Assembly (NCBI GenBank): GCA_023053685.1
Contig: JALIGW010000001.1
Coordinates: forward strand, 161,922,047 to 161,986,046
Length of the DNA: 64,000 bases
Direction: 5' to 3'
Source: Diadophis punctatus similis
Taxonomy: Eukaryota > Chordata > Lepidosauria > Squamata > Dipsadidae
Shown in pieces: positions 61,094 through 64,000 of this stretch. A program made the position numbers and the translations under genes. Numbering within the stretch: position 1 is the first letter of the stretch; each line of letters starts with the position of its first letter. A model generated the notes under the pieces. It did no database searches and was not told the origin of the DNA. It saw only the letters and a list, made by a program, of their open reading frames with translations.

Positions 61094-61300
61094 GTTTTTA
61101 TTTCTACGGTTACTCCCTCTCCAGATTGGCCGTTCGTGCGAATTCAAAAATTGCGGGCGCTCTGGGTTTCCCCGCAAATATTAGTGCGCAGGCGTGAAGG
61201 AAGGGCAATTGCGCTTGCGTGTGTGGGTCGGCTTTCAACGCAACGGCGCCTGCGCAAAGAAGTCGATCTTCCTCGCCAGTGAAAAGTGGTGGCGTCGCTT
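61094..61300. promoter_or_regulatory. CENPQ-MMUT divergent promoter
   Basis: GC-rich, CpG-containing stretch between the two head-to-head genes, with no TATA box. The NRF1-like word TGCGCAGGCG at 61185-61194 recurs in exact inverted orientation at 61247-61256. NRF1 sites are common in promoters of mitochondrial genes such as MMUT. Transcript starts cannot be seen from sequence. Confidence 0.7.
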
Positions 61301-61347
61301 AGTAGCTATTGTTTGGACAGCTGCAAGTGCTGGTTGATGTGGCTGAG
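61300..61347 (+). other. MMUT: MMUT 5' UTR exon, predicted end
   Basis: The donor GGCTGAG/GTGCGT at 61347 is the best candidate for the end of the non-coding first exon. The exon start is not defined by sequence. Confidence 0.5.
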
Positions 61348-62421
61348 GTGCGTTAGCCGTTGTTTTTTTTAAAAAAACCTAACACACGGAGTCGCAAACC
61401 ACTGTTGGCCAATTTGAGTTTTGCGGGCTGCATGAACCCAGCTTGTACGGCGATTCTATTATTGTGCCACGGTGCCCGAGAAAATTAGGCTAATTTTAGA
61501 AATTATAGATACGTTTCTAGGGGTCAGTGTGTCGTCTGAACACAGCTTGTGATTTGGTGTTAGTTTACTTTGACGTATCAATCGGTTCTTTCTCGGAGCT
61601 ACCACCACTCTTAACCCGTCTTCCTCTTTTGCAAGGAAGTGTCTTTGTGCGTGTGTGTGTATATGTATGTAATATGTATATATACGTATACACACATACA
61701 CAATGTTTTGGAAATAATAGACAAAATGATGCAGACCTATACGTTTTTTCTGTCGGGCACTGGGAGGTATGAATGCAAGTCTCTTAAGCGCCAACTTTCA
61801 TTTTCCTTGTAAAATGTGAGGTACAGTTTACACTCAAGACTCACACATTTTACTTTTTTTATGTTTGATCAAAAGTTTGATGCCTTTTTTTAAAGGCATC
61901 ATAAGTTCATATAGCTGTTTTATTACTAACGTAGTATATATTGCTCTCACCCAGTGACCCTAACCTAACATCTATTCTTCCTTATGGCATTTTCACTGAG
62001 GTCACCTGTTAAGGTGAACAGTTTGAAGTGAAAGCAGGGACTGTTTTTCTTTCTTTGTTCCCTCCATATTCTGATAGGTGGAGATATAAAGTAGTTTGCT
62101 TAATTGCTCTAAACAATCCTGGTTCTTCCTGGTCCTTTTGTGCTCCCAATCTGCTAAGATTTTTTGTAGGCATGTGCTACAACTGAATTGAACTTAGGTT
62201 CTGAGTTGTTAACTTGCAAAAACAGTTAAGAAACAGTCTGTGCAAAACAAATTTAAAAGTAGTTTTGAAATTAGAACCTCAGAACTCTGCAAATCACAAC
62301 GTGTTCTTCTTCCCATTAAACAAAATGGATGCATCTAGTTTTACATGGGGAATATATAAAAGGAAGATCTACCTCTTTGGGCTTCTTAAAAATAACTAAT
62401 TGCTTCATTAATTTTATCCAG
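61348..62421. other. MMUT intron 1
   Basis: About 1.1 kb, AT-rich. A short GT/TA-rich segment lies at 61650-61700. Nothing else recognised. Confidence 0.55.
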
Positions 62422-62464
62422 CTCTTGGAACTCAGGCACATCTTCAGGACTATTTTAGTAGAAA

Positions 62465-64000
<1,536 letters not shown>

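Overview
This is a vertebrate nuclear window from a squamate reptile, more likely a snake than a lizard. The host genes are broken into small GT-AG exons. Most of the remaining DNA is interspersed repeat of the kinds common in squamates: CR1 and L2-type LINEs, tRNA-derived SINEs, many short hAT and mariner-like DNA elements, long AG, GT, AT, CCTT and GAAA microsatellites, and one complete Ty1/copia retrotransposon. No RNA gene, CRISPR array or prokaryotic feature was seen.

Four host genes were found, and their identity and order support each other. (1) 988-18417, plus strand: the last seven coding exons of a cytochrome P450 of family 2; the first two exons lie left of the window. A broken copy of its last exon lies at 23.1 kb. 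(2) 24336-32307, minus strand: a complete five-exon glycine N-acyltransferase-like gene, GLYATL3, 287 codons. (3) 36976-59138, minus strand (5' UTR exon to about 61.1 kb): CENPQ, a coiled-coil kinetochore subunit, seven coding exons. (4) From about 61.3 kb off the right edge, plus strand: MMUT, mitochondrial methylmalonyl-CoA mutase, with coding exons at 62465-62843 and 63765-64000. CENPQ and MMUT are head to head across a short GC-rich promoter. From memory, the GLYATL3-CENPQ-MMUT block matches human 6p12.3, where a CYP2AC pseudogene also lies, so this P450 is a CYP2AC candidate.

The four genes do not form a pathway. The P450 and the acyltransferase are metabolic enzymes of the ER and (by family) the mitochondrion, CENPQ acts at the inner kinetochore, and MMUT acts in propionate catabolism. 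They are linked by conserved chromosomal position.

The most notable non-host feature is the copia element at 49053-53987, in a CENPQ intron and antisense to that gene. It has two 476-bp LTRs differing at one base, a 5-bp target duplication, a primer site matching the anticodon arm of initiator tRNA-Met, a polypurine tract and an unbroken 1285-codon gag-pol frame. It landed in the target duplication of an older hAT element that itself contains a second hAT element. Several large inverted repeats are also present, at 20.6-21.0 kb, 14.8 kb, 45.0-45.8 kb, 47.4 kb and 63.1-63.2 kb.
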